Notes: generated from the sequence alone by a model not told the origin. A stretch of 64,000 nucleotides of DNA from Acetoanaerobium noterae (GCF_900168025.1 NZ_FUYN01000001.1:372001-436000), one strand, 5' to 3'. Positions 1-8,913 are shown, counted from the stretch's first letter. Numbers and translations are program-made.

Positions 1-587
1 ACTATTTTTTCAATCTGCGCATGATTGAAGAGCATCAAAAGCGATATTGCTGCTGAAAATAAGTAATTTATTGATATACCTGCAAGAAGCAAGGTACTTG
101 CAGGTATTTTCGTTCCAGTTTTTGCAATCAGATATACAAGGCTTACTGTAAGAATAGCTCCTATAAACGCAAAGAGAGTAACACCTCCTATGCCTATAGC
201 CCCTACTCCTAAACCAAATATCATTGCAATAGCAGCTCCTAGCGCTGCTCCAGATGATATCCCCAGCACATATGGGTCTGCCATTGGATTTTTGAACATA
301 CCCTGAAATGCTGCTCCTGATACCGACAGCCCCATTCCCACAAAAGCTGCTAGGATTATTCTAGGAAGTCTTATCTGCCAAATAATAGTTATTTGATTTC
401 TTTTAATATCATCAAGCGAGATTAAATCATCTACAAGAGGTAGCTTTGACAATAGAATTCTCACTGCTTTATCTATAGAAATATCTGCTACTCCAGTCAT
501 ACTAGATATCACTATCCCTAACATCAACATTATTGTCAAAATTATAAACATTAATTTGTAGAATGATTTTTTCTCTGTAAAGCTCAT
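1..587 (-). CDS. btuC: Cobalamin ABC transporter permease, FecCD/BtuC family (3' part cut by window edge)
   Basis: Membrane-spanning subunit of a vitamin B12 importer that forms the channel above the ATPase BtuD. About 195 residues are visible. The protein starts MSFTEKKS, has a first hydrophobic helix at about residues 10-28, then the FecCD family block with RLPRIILAAFVG and, further on, GMFKNPMADPYVLGISSG, followed by more hydrophobic helices. The start is preceded by GAGGAAGG. It lies 22 bp after btuF in the same direction under the cobalamin riboswitch, which points to B12 rather than iron-siderophore transport, although FecCD permeases alone do not separate the two. The C-terminal part, and probably btuD, lie beyond position 1. 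Confidence 0.88.
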   Translation of the reverse strand, partial: MSFTEKKSFYKLMFIILTIMLMLGIVISSMTGVADISIDKAVRILLSKLPLVDDLISLDDIKRNQITIIWQIRLPRIILAAFVGMGLSVSGAAFQGMFKNPMADPYVLGISSGAALGAAIAMIFGLGVGAIGIGGVTLFAFIGAILTVSLVYLIAKTGTKIPASTLLLAGISINYLFSAAISLLMLFNHAQIEKI

Positions 588-609
588 AGCCTTCCTCATT
601 TCGTCATTA

Positions 610-1557
610 TTAGAATTTGTCAGGATGAAGTATCTTTGCTAATTCCTCTAATCCATCAGCAAGTCTAGGTCCTTGTCTATCTAGCATATTATTATCAATT
701 TCAAATAACCTGCCCTCTTTAACTGCTGTTAGCTCATTATATCCATTTGCTGATTTTATTCCTGCTTTTGCTTCAAAGTATTTTGAACAAATCACTATAT
801 CTGGATCTTTTTCTACGAGTGCCTCGAGATTATATTTCCATCCTGTGGCATCATTTGCTATGTTTTCTCCACCAGCCATATCAATAATCTGAGAAATAAA
901 AGTCTCACCTGTTGCTGTATAGTCTCCACCTTCGCCATAAGAAACTACGTAATATGCCTTTGGTTTAGGCTGATTTTCAACTGCCTCCTTAACTTTCTTT
1001 ACCTTTGCTTGCATATCCGCTACTACGGCATTTGCATTTTCATCTGCATTTAATAGCCTTCCTGTTTTTAAAATTGTGTCATATACCCCTTCAAAGCTCT
1101 CTTCTCCATATAGAACTGCTACCGTAAGTCCTGAATCTTCTAATTTTTTTAAGACATCTGGATCAAAATGAGTAGATGCAATTATTAAATCAGGGTCAAG
1201 CTCCAATATTTTTTCTATGTTAGGCTCTCTCAGGCTCCCTATTGATTCCTTTTCTAAAACCTGCTCAGGGTAATCACAATAATCCGTCCTGGCTACTAAC
1301 TTAGCTTCCATACCAAGCGCATAAATAGTCTCTGTGATATTTGGTGCTATGGATATTATCCTTTGAGGTTCATTTTCTATAGTAACTTTTCTTCCCATAG
1401 AATCAGTAATTTCAAGTGGATAGAGCTTAGACGCTGTATTCGTTTGTATATTTTCCTCCTCTTCAGTCTGGGCTGGTGCCTGACAACCCGTAAAGCTTAA
1501 CAAAGCTATCATAAATAAAATCAATGTCCTTACTAAGGTTTTTTTATTAAATGTCAT
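610..1557 (-). CDS. btuF: Cobalamin-binding substrate-binding lipoprotein of ABC transporter
   Basis: Extracytoplasmic B12-binding protein that feeds the BtuC permease. It starts with a lipoprotein signal (MTFNKKTL, hydrophobic stretch, then FTGC with the lipidated Cys near residue 25). The periplasmic-binding fold of the BtuF/FepB class follows, with ITDSMGRKVTIENEPQRII, then IAPNITE and LDPDLII. The reading frame stays open upstream to 1710, but that part only translates the riboswitch B12 box. ATG at 1557 has GAAGGGG upstream and gives a correct lipoprotein signal, so I chose it. Regulation is by the upstream riboswitch. First gene of the operon. Confidence 0.9.
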   Translation of the reverse strand: MTFNKKTLVRTLILFMIALLSFTGCQAPAQTEEEENIQTNTASKLYPLEITDSMGRKVTIENEPQRIISIAPNITETIYALGMEAKLVARTDYCDYPEQVLEKESIGSLREPNIEKILELDPDLIIASTHFDPDVLKKLEDSGLTVAVLYGEESFEGVYDTILKTGRLLNADENANAVVADMQAKVKKVKEAVENQPKPKAYYVVSYGEGGDYTATGETFISQIIDMAGGENIANDATGWKYNLEALVEKDPDIVICSKYFEAKAGIKSANGYNELTAVKEGRLFEIDNNMLDRQGPRLADGLEELAKILHPDKF

Positions 1558-1682
1558 TTTTATATCCCCTTCGTAAATATAATTATTAAATCTGCTTGTA
1601 TCCTTGCATAAAAATACACTTACCCTTAAAGGAAAGTGTCGACATAAATACTTCAATCCTCCCTCCGAAGATAGTAATAATA

Positions 1683-1842
1683 ATAAGATAAGGCAGGTTT
1701 CCTGGCTCATGGTTCATCCTAATCTTCGGCCTTCTCAGTTTCCCAATGGCTTAATCGAATTTCGTTCCCATATACAGTAGCGGGGGCTGCAGTGGAATTT
1801 AACCACTTTCCCTTTTAACCCATCAAGGGCACCATATCTTTT
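1683..1842 (-). promoter_or_regulatory. Cobalamin riboswitch
   Basis: Read on the minus strand, the leader contains GGTGCCC, then AAAGGGAA, GCCCCCGCTACTGT and, near its 3' end at 1692-1707, the B12 box AGCCAGGAAACCTGCC, all in the order known for the AdoCbl riboswitch class. It lies between a strong promoter (1869-1897) and btuF. The family represses when adenosylcobalamin is bound. No separate terminator hairpin is obvious between B12 box and btuF, so control could be at translation. Confidence 0.95.
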
Positions 1843-1868
1843 ATAATTTTTTTAAACTTATAATTTTT

Positions 1869-1897
1869 ATTATATCAGTTTTATTCAAAAACAACAA
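1869..1897 (-). promoter_or_regulatory. Promoter of the btu operon
   Basis: Minus strand TTGTTG (1892-1897), 17-bp spacer and TATAAT (1869-1874), with a TG one base before the -10 box. It lies just upstream of the cobalamin riboswitch. Consensus match only. Confidence 0.65.
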
Positions 1898-1916
1898 ATT
1901 TGCTTTAAAGCAAATT
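1897..1916. repeat. Perfect 20-bp palindrome abutting the btu -35 box
   Basis: AATTTGCTTTAAAGCAAATT is a perfect inverted repeat and shares its last base with the -35 box of the btu promoter. The position suits an operator, but no regulator is identified. Confidence 0.5.
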
Positions 1917-1986
1917 AAGAACAGTTCCAACTTAATACAATCAAAGATTTTTAATTGACACCTAGAAACCCTATTGTATTCATAAT

Positions 1987-2030
1987 AAAAATCCTGATTT
2001 TATTTAGTAGAATTTAAAATCAGGATTTTT
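1987..2030. terminator. Intrinsic terminator after dapH
   Basis: Perfect 16-bp arms (1987-2002 and 2015-2030) around a 12-base loop, with A/T-runs at both outer ends. It follows the dapH stop codon and can work in both directions. Confidence 0.85.
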
Positions 2031-2047
2031 ATAAATTTAAGCATTTT

Positions 2048-2764
2048 TTATTTTCTTAAGTCATCTAATATTTGAGTCTTTTCTTTAGTTTTATCATCCT
2101 TAAGCTTAATAACTCTCGCAGGTGAACCTGCAACAACTGTATTTTCTGGGACATCTTCAGTAACTACAGCTCCAGCAGCAACTACACTGTTATTTCCAAT
2201 TACTACACCCTCTAGCACTACTGCATTTGCTCCAACTAGAACGTCATCTCCCACTATAACTGGTGTTTTACTAGGTGGTTCTAGTACACCAGCAATAACC
2301 GCTCCCGCTCCTATATGAGATCTTTTTCCTATTGTTCCTCTAGCTCCAACTACAGCATTCATATCTATCATTGTTTCATCGCCAATTTCTGCTCCAATAT
2401 TTATTACTGCTCCCATCATTATAACGGCATTTTTCCCTATAGATACTCTATCTCTAATTACTGCTCCTGGCTCAATTCTCGCATCAAATTTTGTATAGTC
2501 TGACATAGGAATAGCGGAATTTCTTCTATCATTTTCTATATAATAAAACTCAATCTGATTTTTATTTAGCTCCAAGAATTTATTTATTTCATCAGCTTCT
2601 CCAAATAAAATTCTCGATTTTCCTTCTCCAAAAACCATTAATTCATTAATAGCTTCATAATTTAGGTCTCCCTTAACATATAGCTTTACCGGAGTGGTTT
2701 TCTTAGCTTCCTTTATAAATCTAGCAATTTCATATGCATCTGTTAGTTTAGTTTCGTTAGTCAT
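2048..2764 (-). CDS. dapH: 2,3,4,5-tetrahydropyridine-2,6-dicarboxylate N-acetyltransferase
   Basis: Acetylates tetrahydrodipicolinate in the acetylase branch of lysine/diaminopimelate synthesis. The 238-residue length fits DapH. The N-terminal domain (about 1-85) is followed by a left-handed beta-helix of hexapeptide repeats ([49 protein letters not shown]) and the C-terminal AGSPARVIK typical of the family. It is the third gene of the dapA-dapB-dapH operon, 97 bp after dapB. Its ribosome binding site is unusual: the only good Shine-Dalgarno is 32 bases upstream and separated from the ATG by a hairpin. Confidence 0.93.
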   Translation of the reverse strand: MTNETKLTDAYEIARFIKEAKKTTPVKLYVKGDLNYEAINELMVFGEGKSRILFGEADEINKFLELNKNQIEFYYIENDRRNSAIPMSDYTKFDARIEPGAVIRDRVSIGKNAVIMMGAVINIGAEIGDETMIDMNAVVGARGTIGKRSHIGAGAVIAGVLEPPSKTPVIVGDDVLVGANAVVLEGVVIGNNSVVAAGAVVTEDVPENTVVAGSPARVIKLKDDKTKEKTQILDDLRK

Positions 2765-2772
2765 AATGTTTT

Positions 2773-2801
2773 TTATGATAAATTAATTATCATAATCTCC
2801 T
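2773..2801 (-). promoter_or_regulatory. Shine-Dalgarno plus hairpin (or mini-ORF) upstream of dapH
   Basis: On the minus strand AGGAGA (2796-2801) is followed directly by a perfect 9-bp hairpin (arms 2787-2795 and 2773-2781, loop of 5), then eight bases and the dapH ATG. Folding would bring the distant SD to a normal spacing. The same bases also encode a six-residue mini-ORF, MIINLS (ATG 2791-2793, stop 2773-2775), which has the ideal SD and could act by translational coupling. Confidence 0.6.
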
Positions 2802-2861
2802 TTTTATTATTTACGTAATTTATGGTCTACGTATAAAACCATATATTTTTGTTTTTAATTT

Positions 2862-3623
2862 TTAAATTTCAAACATATCTTGCATGCAGTACATTCCTTT
2901 TTCTTTCCCATAAAGCCATTTTGCAGCATCAATAGCTCCATCTGCAAACAAATCCTTAGAAAGTGCTGTGTGCTTTATTTCAATAATGTCACTGCTTCCT
3001 GCAAATATAACTTCATGCTCACCAAAGATGTTTCCTCCTCTAACTGCATGTATCCCTATTTCATTTGTCGTCCTAGGATTGGTTCTTCCTTGTCTTCCAT
3101 TTACAAAGTTTTTTGGGGTGGATATACTAGAATTTACTGCATCAGCTAAAATATATGCAGTACCACTAGGTGCATCTACTTTCTTATTGTGATGCTTTTC
3201 AATTATTTCAATATCATAGCTTCGCTCATCTAGTAATCTTGAATATTTTTCTAAAATTGTCTTTAATAAATTTATTCCAAAAGACATATTTGCAGAGTAT
3301 AAAATGGCAATATCTGAGCTATAGCTGTGTATTTTTTCAATTTGAGCTGCATCGTAGCCTGTAGTTGCAAGAACAAGACTAATCCCATGCTCCTTTGCAA
3401 ATAATAATAGTTCATCTAGACATGAGTGGTGAGAAAAATCAATAATTAAATCAGGATATATATCTGAATCAGCTGGTTTTTCAAAAACTCTACATTTATT
3501 TTCATAAAGCTCTGGTCTAGCGTCTATTCCCATTACTAGATTAAACATATCATCTTCAACTATTTTTTTGTATATAATTTGACCCATACTTCCATTTATT
3601 CCCGAAATACCTATGTTAATCAA
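2862..3623 (-). CDS. dapB: 4-hydroxy-tetrahydrodipicolinate reductase
   Basis: NAD(P)H-dependent reductase, second common step of lysine/DAP synthesis. Visible: the Rossmann nucleotide loop GISGINGSMGQ (residues 5-15), the substrate motif SANMSFGIN, and the catalytic segment EKHHNKKVDAPSGTA with the active-site His pair and Lys. At 253 residues it is within the normal range. The start codon is TTG, overlapping the TGA of dapA (TTGA), with GGGGGTGAG just upstream, so translation is coupled to dapA. Operon under the lysine riboswitch. Confidence 0.95.
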   Translation of the reverse strand: MINIGISGINGSMGQIIYKKIVEDDMFNLVMGIDARPELYENKCRVFEKPADSDIYPDLIIDFSHHSCLDELLLFAKEHGISLVLATTGYDAAQIEKIHSYSSDIAILYSANMSFGINLLKTILEKYSRLLDERSYDIEIIEKHHNKKVDAPSGTAYILADAVNSSISTPKNFVNGRQGRTNPRTTNEIGIHAVRGGNIFGEHEVIFAGSSDIIEIKHTALSKDLFADGAIDAAKWLYGKEKGMYCMQDMFEI

Positions 3624-4513
3624 GCGCTCACCCCCATAGACTGATTAAATTTTTTAATGCTTTCAATTAATAGCTCTCTATTGCTATCACTTATTGGAAT
3701 AAGTGGAAGTCTAAGCTCTCCATTTATTTTCCCCATAATTTCTAGCGCTGCTTTTACAGGAATTGGATTTGTTTCAATAAAAAGTGCATTGATTATATCT
3801 AGCATATCAAGCTGAAGCTTAGTCGCAGCATTAGTCATTCCATTAAAGTATAATTCACATATTTGGTGTGTTTCATCTGGAAGTATGTTTGCAACTACTG
3901 ATATCACACCTGCTCCCCCAAGTGATAATACTGGAAGTATTTGGTCGTCATTTCCAGAGTAAATGTCAAATCCAGCAGGGCAAAGTCTAGCAATTTTTGC
4001 TATCTGACTTAAATCCCCACTTGCTTCTTTGATTGCAACTATATTTTTATGAGTGGCTAGCTCTTTTACAGTCTCCGGCTGAATGTTTAGGCCTGTTCTA
4101 GATGGTACATTGTATAAAATTATCGGTATATTAACTTGATCAGCTATTGCAAAGTAGTGTGCAACTAGACCTCTTTGAGTAGTTTTATTGTAGTAAGGAG
4201 TCACAAGCAATAAGGCATCAGCTCCTATCCCTTCTGCAAATAAGCTCATCTCTATTGCTTCTTGGGTATTGTTGCCTCCAGTTCCTGCTATTACTGGTAC
4301 TCTTCCTGATACTTTTTTTATGGTAAATGCTATCACATCTTTTTTCTCATCTTTTGAAAGTGTACATGATTCTCCTGTAGTTCCACAAACTACTATAGCA
4401 TCTGTTTTAGCTTCTAGATGCCATTCTATTAATTTTTCTAATGCTTTATAATCAACCTGATTGTTAATAAATGGGGTAACTAATGCTACTGCACTTCCTG
4501 TAAAAATACTCAT
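3620..4513 (-). CDS. dapA: 4-hydroxy-tetrahydrodipicolinate synthase
   Basis: Condenses pyruvate with aspartate semialdehyde, the committed step of lysine/DAP synthesis. TIM-barrel protein of 297 residues starting MSIFTGSAVALVTPF. Visible catalytic residues are the Thr pair in CGTTGES, the Tyr in LYNVPSRTG and the Schiff-base Lys in VAIKEASGD. An in-frame ATG at 4522 lies inside the SD sequence GAGAGG, so ATG 4513 was preferred. First gene of the operon. Expression is set by the upstream lysine riboswitch and terminator. Confidence 0.95.
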   Translation of the reverse strand: MSIFTGSAVALVTPFINNQVDYKALEKLIEWHLEAKTDAIVVCGTTGESCTLSKDEKKDVIAFTIKKVSGRVPVIAGTGGNNTQEAIEMSLFAEGIGADALLLVTPYYNKTTQRGLVAHYFAIADQVNIPIILYNVPSRTGLNIQPETVKELATHKNIVAIKEASGDLSQIAKIARLCPAGFDIYSGNDDQILPVLSLGGAGVISVVANILPDETHQICELYFNGMTNAATKLQLDMLDIINALFIETNPIPVKAALEIMGKINGELRLPLIPISDSNRELLIESIKKFNQSMGVSA

Positions 4514-4600
4514 ACATATCATCCTCTCAAAAGTAAGTTTTAACAATATCAATATCAGACTTAAATACTAAAGATATTAACACCTAACTTAATTTCGTAT

Positions 4601-4635
4601 AAAAAAATAGCCGTGAGCAAAAGGCTCACGACTAT
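4601..4635 (-). terminator. Riboswitch expression-platform terminator before dapA
   Basis: Stem of 12 bp with one mismatch (arms 4607-4618 and 4624-4635, core CGTGAGC/GCTCACG) followed on the minus strand by seven T. It sits between the lysine aptamer and dapA, where lysine-bound RNA would stop transcription. Confidence 0.88.
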
Positions 4636-4680
4636 TATATATATGCGCACAGAAATATAAAAGTTCCCTTTTGCCCCAAC

Positions 4681-4838
4681 ACTATAAAGCGCAATATTAT
4701 GAGATTGGGCAATCTCATAATAACAGTACTATGTCTATTAAACATAGTCCCAGCACAGCTATGTCTAGCTTATGCTTCGGCGGTTGCCCCTTTCCTAATT
4801 AAAGTACTCTTGACTAACCGCAGCCTCTTTAAAGTATT
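4681..4838 (-). promoter_or_regulatory. Lysine riboswitch (L-box)
   Basis: Minus-strand leader of dapA with L-box landmarks in order: AGAGGCTGCGG, AAGAGTA, AGGAAAGGGGCAACCGCCGAAG and GTGCTGGGACTATG. Two long hairpins follow (ACTATG/CATAGT and TATGAGATTG/CAATCTCATA), then a P1-like closing strand. It controls the first genes of lysine synthesis and is followed by a terminator. The match is by eye against remembered members, so the boundaries are approximate. Confidence 0.83.
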
Positions 4839-4881
4839 GTACGTATTCAATTTTTATTTAAAATTCTTAGGTATTTTTAAA

Positions 4882-4911
4882 ATAGTAACATAAAGCTATA
4901 TAAAACGTCAA
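4882..4911 (-). promoter_or_regulatory. Promoter of the dap operon leader
   Basis: Minus strand TTGACG (4906-4911), 18-bp spacer and TACTAT (4882-4887), about 45 bases upstream of the lysine aptamer. It gives a leader of roughly 360 bases before dapA. Confidence 0.65.
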
Positions 4912-4925
4912 GAAATTATTCAAAA

Positions 4926-5384
4926 TTATTTTGAAACTGATATCCAAGCTGCATTTGTTATATCTTTAAGATTATCTGGAGCAATTTTTATTGAGGTATT
5001 TGCAGAGCCTGCAGCTGGGAATACAAAATCAAAACGTTTTAATGATTCATCTAAGTAAACATCAAAATTCTCTTTAAGCCCAAAAGGACAAACTCCTCCA
5101 ACTGGATGACCTGTTATCTCTGGTACCTCGTCACCTTTTAAAAACTGAATTTTTTCTTTAAATTCATCTTTAAATTTCTTATTATCTAGCTTTGCATCTC
5201 CTGCTGTGACAATAATTATGTATCTTTCCTTCAACCTAAGAGCCATACTCTTAGCAATCATCGCCGGCTCTACGTTATGAGCTTTCGCTGCTAATTCAAC
5301 AGTAGCAGTACTCTCCTCAAGTTCATATATCTTATAATCTAGATTATTACTTTTAAAAAATTCTCTTACACTTTGAACTGACAT
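4926..5384 (-). CDS. ybaK: YbaK/EbsC-type aminoacyl-tRNA deacylase
   Basis: Free-standing editing protein of the YbaK/ProX superfamily, whose members remove wrongly attached amino acids from tRNA, chiefly Cys from tRNA-Pro. The 152 residues cover one domain. The conserved Lys lies in AKSMALRL, and the signature GHPVGGVCPFG and the glycine-alanine segment FPAAGSANTSIKI are present. The exact substrate cannot be told from sequence. It is a single gene ending just before the dap promoter. Confidence 0.82.
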   Translation of the reverse strand: MSVQSVREFFKSNNLDYKIYELEESTATVELAAKAHNVEPAMIAKSMALRLKERYIIIVTAGDAKLDNKKFKDEFKEKIQFLKGDEVPEITGHPVGGVCPFGLKENFDVYLDESLKRFDFVFPAAGSANTSIKIAPDNLKDITNAAWISVSK

Positions 5385-5447
5385 GGCATTTTCCCCCTTA
5401 AGCCTTTTGTAATTTTAATAATCCTAAAAAATATGTAATAGCATAAG

Positions 5448-7223
5448 CTATGCTATTACATATGATAAGTTTGAATCATAAATTTTATCCGCTTCATTTA
5501 CTTCTATTGGTTTTCCAAAAAGATAACCCTGAATGTAATCACATTTTCCTACTCTAAGTCTTCTATATTGCTCCAAATCTTCAATACCTTCTGCAATTAC
5601 CTCCAGCTCAAGACTATGTGCTAGCGAAATCAAACTATCCATAACTTTAATATTTGTAAGCTCTAGAAATTTATCACTTAGTGATTTATCTAATTTAATT
5701 TTATCCACAGGTATGAAAGTCAAATAGCTAAGAGATGAGTACCCTGTTCCAAAGTCGTCCAGAGCTATTTTTACACCTACTTGCTTTAATTCATTTAGAA
5801 ATTCAATTGTTTTTTCAGTTTTTTCAAGCAAGATGCTTTCCGTAATTTCAATTTCTATAAATTCAGGAGGTATCGCATATTTTTCAAGACCTGCCCTAAG
5901 AAATTCTATGTAGCCTTTGTCCATGATTTGTTTTGTTGACAAGTTAATAGATATAGGTTTTAGATTAATATGTCTTTCTTTCCAATCGTATAACTGCAAA
6001 ATAGCTTCATTTGTCACCCATCTACCAACTTCAATTATAAGTCCTGATTCTTCTGCTATAGGTATAAACACAGCAGGGGATAAGGTGTCATTTTTAAATC
6101 TAAGCAAAGCCTCAAAGCCATAAATTGAAAGCGCATCTACTTTAATTTGAGGCTGATAATGAAGGACAAATCCATCATTTTTAAGAGCTTCTCTAATTTT
6201 TGTTTCAATTTTTACTTTTTCTTTTATAGACTCAATCATTTCTAAATCAAAGAATTTAAAGTGATTTCTGCCAGATGCTTTCACTTGATACATAGCTGTA
6301 TCTGCATTCATTATAAGCTGATTTATATCTGAGCTATCCTTTGGATAAAAAGTTATCCCCATGCTAAAATCCACATTGATTTTATTATTGTTTAGCAAAA
6401 ATGATTCATCAAAGATATCATGTATAGAATTCGCAAGGTTTTCTACTGATTCTTTATCAATATCACTTATTAAGATTAAAAACTCGTCTCCTCCAAATCT
6501 AGATATAAAGGCATTCGCTCCAAGTAGTAGCTTTAATCTATACGCAACTCTATTAAGGAGCTCATCTCCATGTACATGTCCTAGAGTATCGTTTATGGCT
6601 TTAAAATTATCTATATCAAGAAAAATAATTGCGCCTTCCTTTTTAGATTCGAGTTCACTGCTTAATTTTTCCATAAAACTTCTTCTATTTGGAAGATTAG
6701 TAAGCTCATCATTATAAGCCATATGTTCTATATGACTTTTTAATTTTTCTAGCTCCTGACTATATTGCTCAATTTCAGAGTATTTAGTTTCAAGCTCAAT
6801 TTGAGATGCTCTAAGTTGCTCGTACGCAGCCATAATCTCATCATTGGAGCTCATTAATGCTTCTTCATTATCTTTTATCTTATGAAATAATTCTTCTGTT
6901 TTGTTTAAGATAGCATTTATTGCAAGTGAAATACTATAAAAAACATCTTTTCTATGTATTGGAAGCCTATAAGATAAATTATTGCTTAAATCTATCTTAT
7001 TAATACCATGCTCAAGTCTTTTTATAGGCATTATTATATTTTTATTTTGGCTCCATAAAAATGTTACTATTGCAAGGATACTTACGAAAAAAGCTATCAT
7101 GATATTATTGTAAACATAGGTCAATATGTTTCCAACAAAGATGGCTATAGCAGTAATCATAAGAGGCAATACCATTACTTTAAAGTGATTTATATTATGT
7201 TTATTGTATCCCCTTTTTTTCAT
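5448..7223 (-). CDS. Membrane-bound GGDEF-EAL protein (cyclic-di-GMP synthesis/breakdown)
   Basis: Bifunctional-type cyclic-di-GMP enzyme. Order: two N-terminal membrane helices (about residues 16-60), a short HAMP-like linker and coiled coil (about 90-160), a GGDEF domain with intact RFGGDEF, then an EAL domain with FEALLRF, INLSTKQ, EITES, DDFGTGYSSL and KLDKSL. Both catalytic motifs are intact, so either activity is possible. ATG 7223 has AGGAGAG five bases upstream. A longer in-frame start at 7271 lacks such a site. Downstream of a GAF sensor protein and a FapA-like protein. Confidence 0.92.
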   Translation of the reverse strand: MKKRGYNKHNINHFKVMVLPLMITAIAIFVGNILTYVYNNIMIAFFVSILAIVTFLWSQNKNIIMPIKRLEHGINKIDLSNNLSYRLPIHRKDVFYSISLAINAILNKTEELFHKIKDNEEALMSSNDEIMAAYEQLRASQIELETKYSEIEQYSQELEKLKSHIEHMAYNDELTNLPNRRSFMEKLSSELESKKEGAIIFLDIDNFKAINDTLGHVHGDELLNRVAYRLKLLLGANAFISRFGGDEFLILISDIDKESVENLANSIHDIFDESFLLNNNKINVDFSMGITFYPKDSSDINQLIMNADTAMYQVKASGRNHFKFFDLEMIESIKEKVKIETKIREALKNDGFVLHYQPQIKVDALSIYGFEALLRFKNDTLSPAVFIPIAEESGLIIEVGRWVTNEAILQLYDWKERHINLKPISINLSTKQIMDKGYIEFLRAGLEKYAIPPEFIEIEITESILLEKTEKTIEFLNELKQVGVKIALDDFGTGYSSLSYLTFIPVDKIKLDKSLSDKFLELTNIKVMDSLISLAHSLELEVIAEGIEDLEQYRRLRVGKCDYIQGYLFGKPIEVNEADKIYDSNLSYVIA

Positions 7224-7307
7224 CAAAACTCTCCTAAAAGATTTATTTATATTAACATTAATTATATGCATAATAATATTATTATACTATTTATACATCA
7301 AAAGTAC

Positions 7308-7340
7308 AAAAAAAGATATCCAAAATTAGAATATCTTTTT
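7308..7340 (-). terminator. Intrinsic terminator between the GAF gene and the GGDEF-EAL gene
   Basis: Perfect 10-bp arms (7310-7319 and 7331-7340, core AAAAGATAT) with a T-run on the minus strand. It separates the GAF/FapA unit from the GGDEF-EAL gene, which therefore probably has its own promoter. Confidence 0.7.
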
Positions 7341-7365
7341 AAATATAATTTATTTTTTATAATAA

Positions 7366-8913
7366 TTAATCCTTAATTTTAAATCTTCTTAATTCAAGAA
7401 ATTGCTTTATTACAGGAGTTATACTACTAGCTAAAGTTTCAAATATTACAATATGACTTTCTTCCATAATTCCATCCAATTTAGTTATCACTAAGTAGCC
7501 TAATACAGAATCATCCTCCATTCCTATATAATCTGATTTTATTGGAAGCAAAATCATGCAGTTTGACTCTATAGCATCTTCTATGCTTATATTAATAAAA
7601 TCTTCCATGCTACCGGTATTTTGACTATAAAATACTTCATCGTAACTTTCACTAAATATATGTGGCTTAATACTTAGTTCACTAGATTTATATCCAATTG
7701 ATTTAAGTAAAAAACCATTATAGTCTTTTAATACAATTGCTGCTTGCTTTACTTTATATCCAACTGCTAAGGTCTTTAGGGTTATTTCCATTAATTCCTC
7801 TAATTCCAAACAGGAATTTATATTTCTAATCATAGAATTTAGCTTTTTTATGTTTTTAAGTTGCAGTGCTGTTTCTTTTTCTTTTTGCTTTATTTCAGCA
7901 ATATAATTTGCATTTTTTAAAGCAAGATAAACAGTTTTTCCAACATTTTCTATTTGATTCAAAGTAGAGTCATCATAAACTGATCCACTGACTGGTTCTC
8001 CAACTGTTATAAAACCCATTACAGGACTTTTACCTATCAGTACTACATACTTTGCTGTAAGATTTTTTAATGCATCAGAATTTTTGAATATACTTTTTAG
8101 TTCATCCATGTCCTTATCTAAATCAAATACAGTTTTTTGAATATCAATAGAGTTTGATAAAAGCTCATATTCATTATAATAATTCTGAAAATTTATGATA
8201 TCACTGTATCCCTTTACTATAAATTTATTTCGAATAGAATCGTACAGTATTAGAGCTGTCACACTGCTAGAGGTGAGCTCACGAACTACATCTATGCATA
8301 AACTATAAAGCTTTTCTATGTCTGTTTCTGCTAAAAGTATTTTGGTAGTTTGATTGATAGAGAATTGCTGGAATAATTCTTTATCTATATTTCTTGCTAA
8401 TTTCTTATAATCCCTGTATAAGAGAGTATTGGAAAGAGCCATATTTAATAAAGTTTTCATACCCTCAAGATACTCCATACTAAGAATACTGGAGTAAGGA
8501 TTGTTATCATAGGAAAAGCCATCAGATATTATAAAACCGTATAGTTTATCCTTAACAATAAGAGGAATAATCAGTTCTGGATCAAAATAATCTACAAAAT
8601 CCTCATCAAAATACTTTTGAAAATTCTCATATAATATTCTTCCGTATAAAGTGGCTATATTATTTATCTTATCGTTTTTTTTATGCTCTTTTAATTTTAT
8701 ATCATAATCATAACCTATTTTACTCACTAGTTTATAAGTATCATCATCCAAATAATATATAGCAGATGCTTTTAATCCCAAGGTGTCGTGGAAAAATTCA
8801 TAGCCATAAGATAGTATCTGTTCTAAGCTCAGAAACTGAGAAAAATAGTCTACTGAAGTTAGAATTTTTTCCATATTATAGATGCATTTATTTTGTCTTA
8901 TGCATGTATCCAT
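7366..8913 (-). CDS. Large GAF-like sensor protein without visible output domain
   Basis: Soluble protein of 515 residues. The layout suggests GAF-type small-molecule sensor modules: an N-terminal module (about 15-170), a middle one (about 195-335), a coiled-coil segment (about 338-365, KQKEKETALQLKNIKKLN) and a C-terminal module (about 366-505). No kinase, GGDEF, HD or HTH output region is seen. It starts 11 bp after the FapA-like gene with AAAGGAG as SD, so the two are one operon. GAF modules are assigned from overall pattern, not from exact motifs. Confidence 0.6.
   Translation of the reverse strand: MDTCIRQNKCIYNMEKILTSVDYFSQFLSLEQILSYGYEFFHDTLGLKASAIYYLDDDTYKLVSKIGYDYDIKLKEHKKNDKINNIATLYGRILYENFQKYFDEDFVDYFDPELIIPLIVKDKLYGFIISDGFSYDNNPYSSILSMEYLEGMKTLLNMALSNTLLYRDYKKLARNIDKELFQQFSINQTTKILLAETDIEKLYSLCIDVVRELTSSSVTALILYDSIRNKFIVKGYSDIINFQNYYNEYELLSNSIDIQKTVFDLDKDMDELKSIFKNSDALKNLTAKYVVLIGKSPVMGFITVGEPVSGSVYDDSTLNQIENVGKTVYLALKNANYIAEIKQKEKETALQLKNIKKLNSMIRNINSCLELEELMEITLKTLAVGYKVKQAAIVLKDYNGFLLKSIGYKSSELSIKPHIFSESYDEVFYSQNTGSMEDFINISIEDAIESNCMILLPIKSDYIGMEDDSVLGYLVITKLDGIMEESHIVIFETLASSITPVIKQFLELRRFKIKD

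Noticed and set aside
1558..1710. N-terminal extension of BtuF beginning MSQETCL
   Set aside because: This part is the translated B12 box of the riboswitch. The ATG at 1557 has an SD and gives a correct lipoprotein signal.
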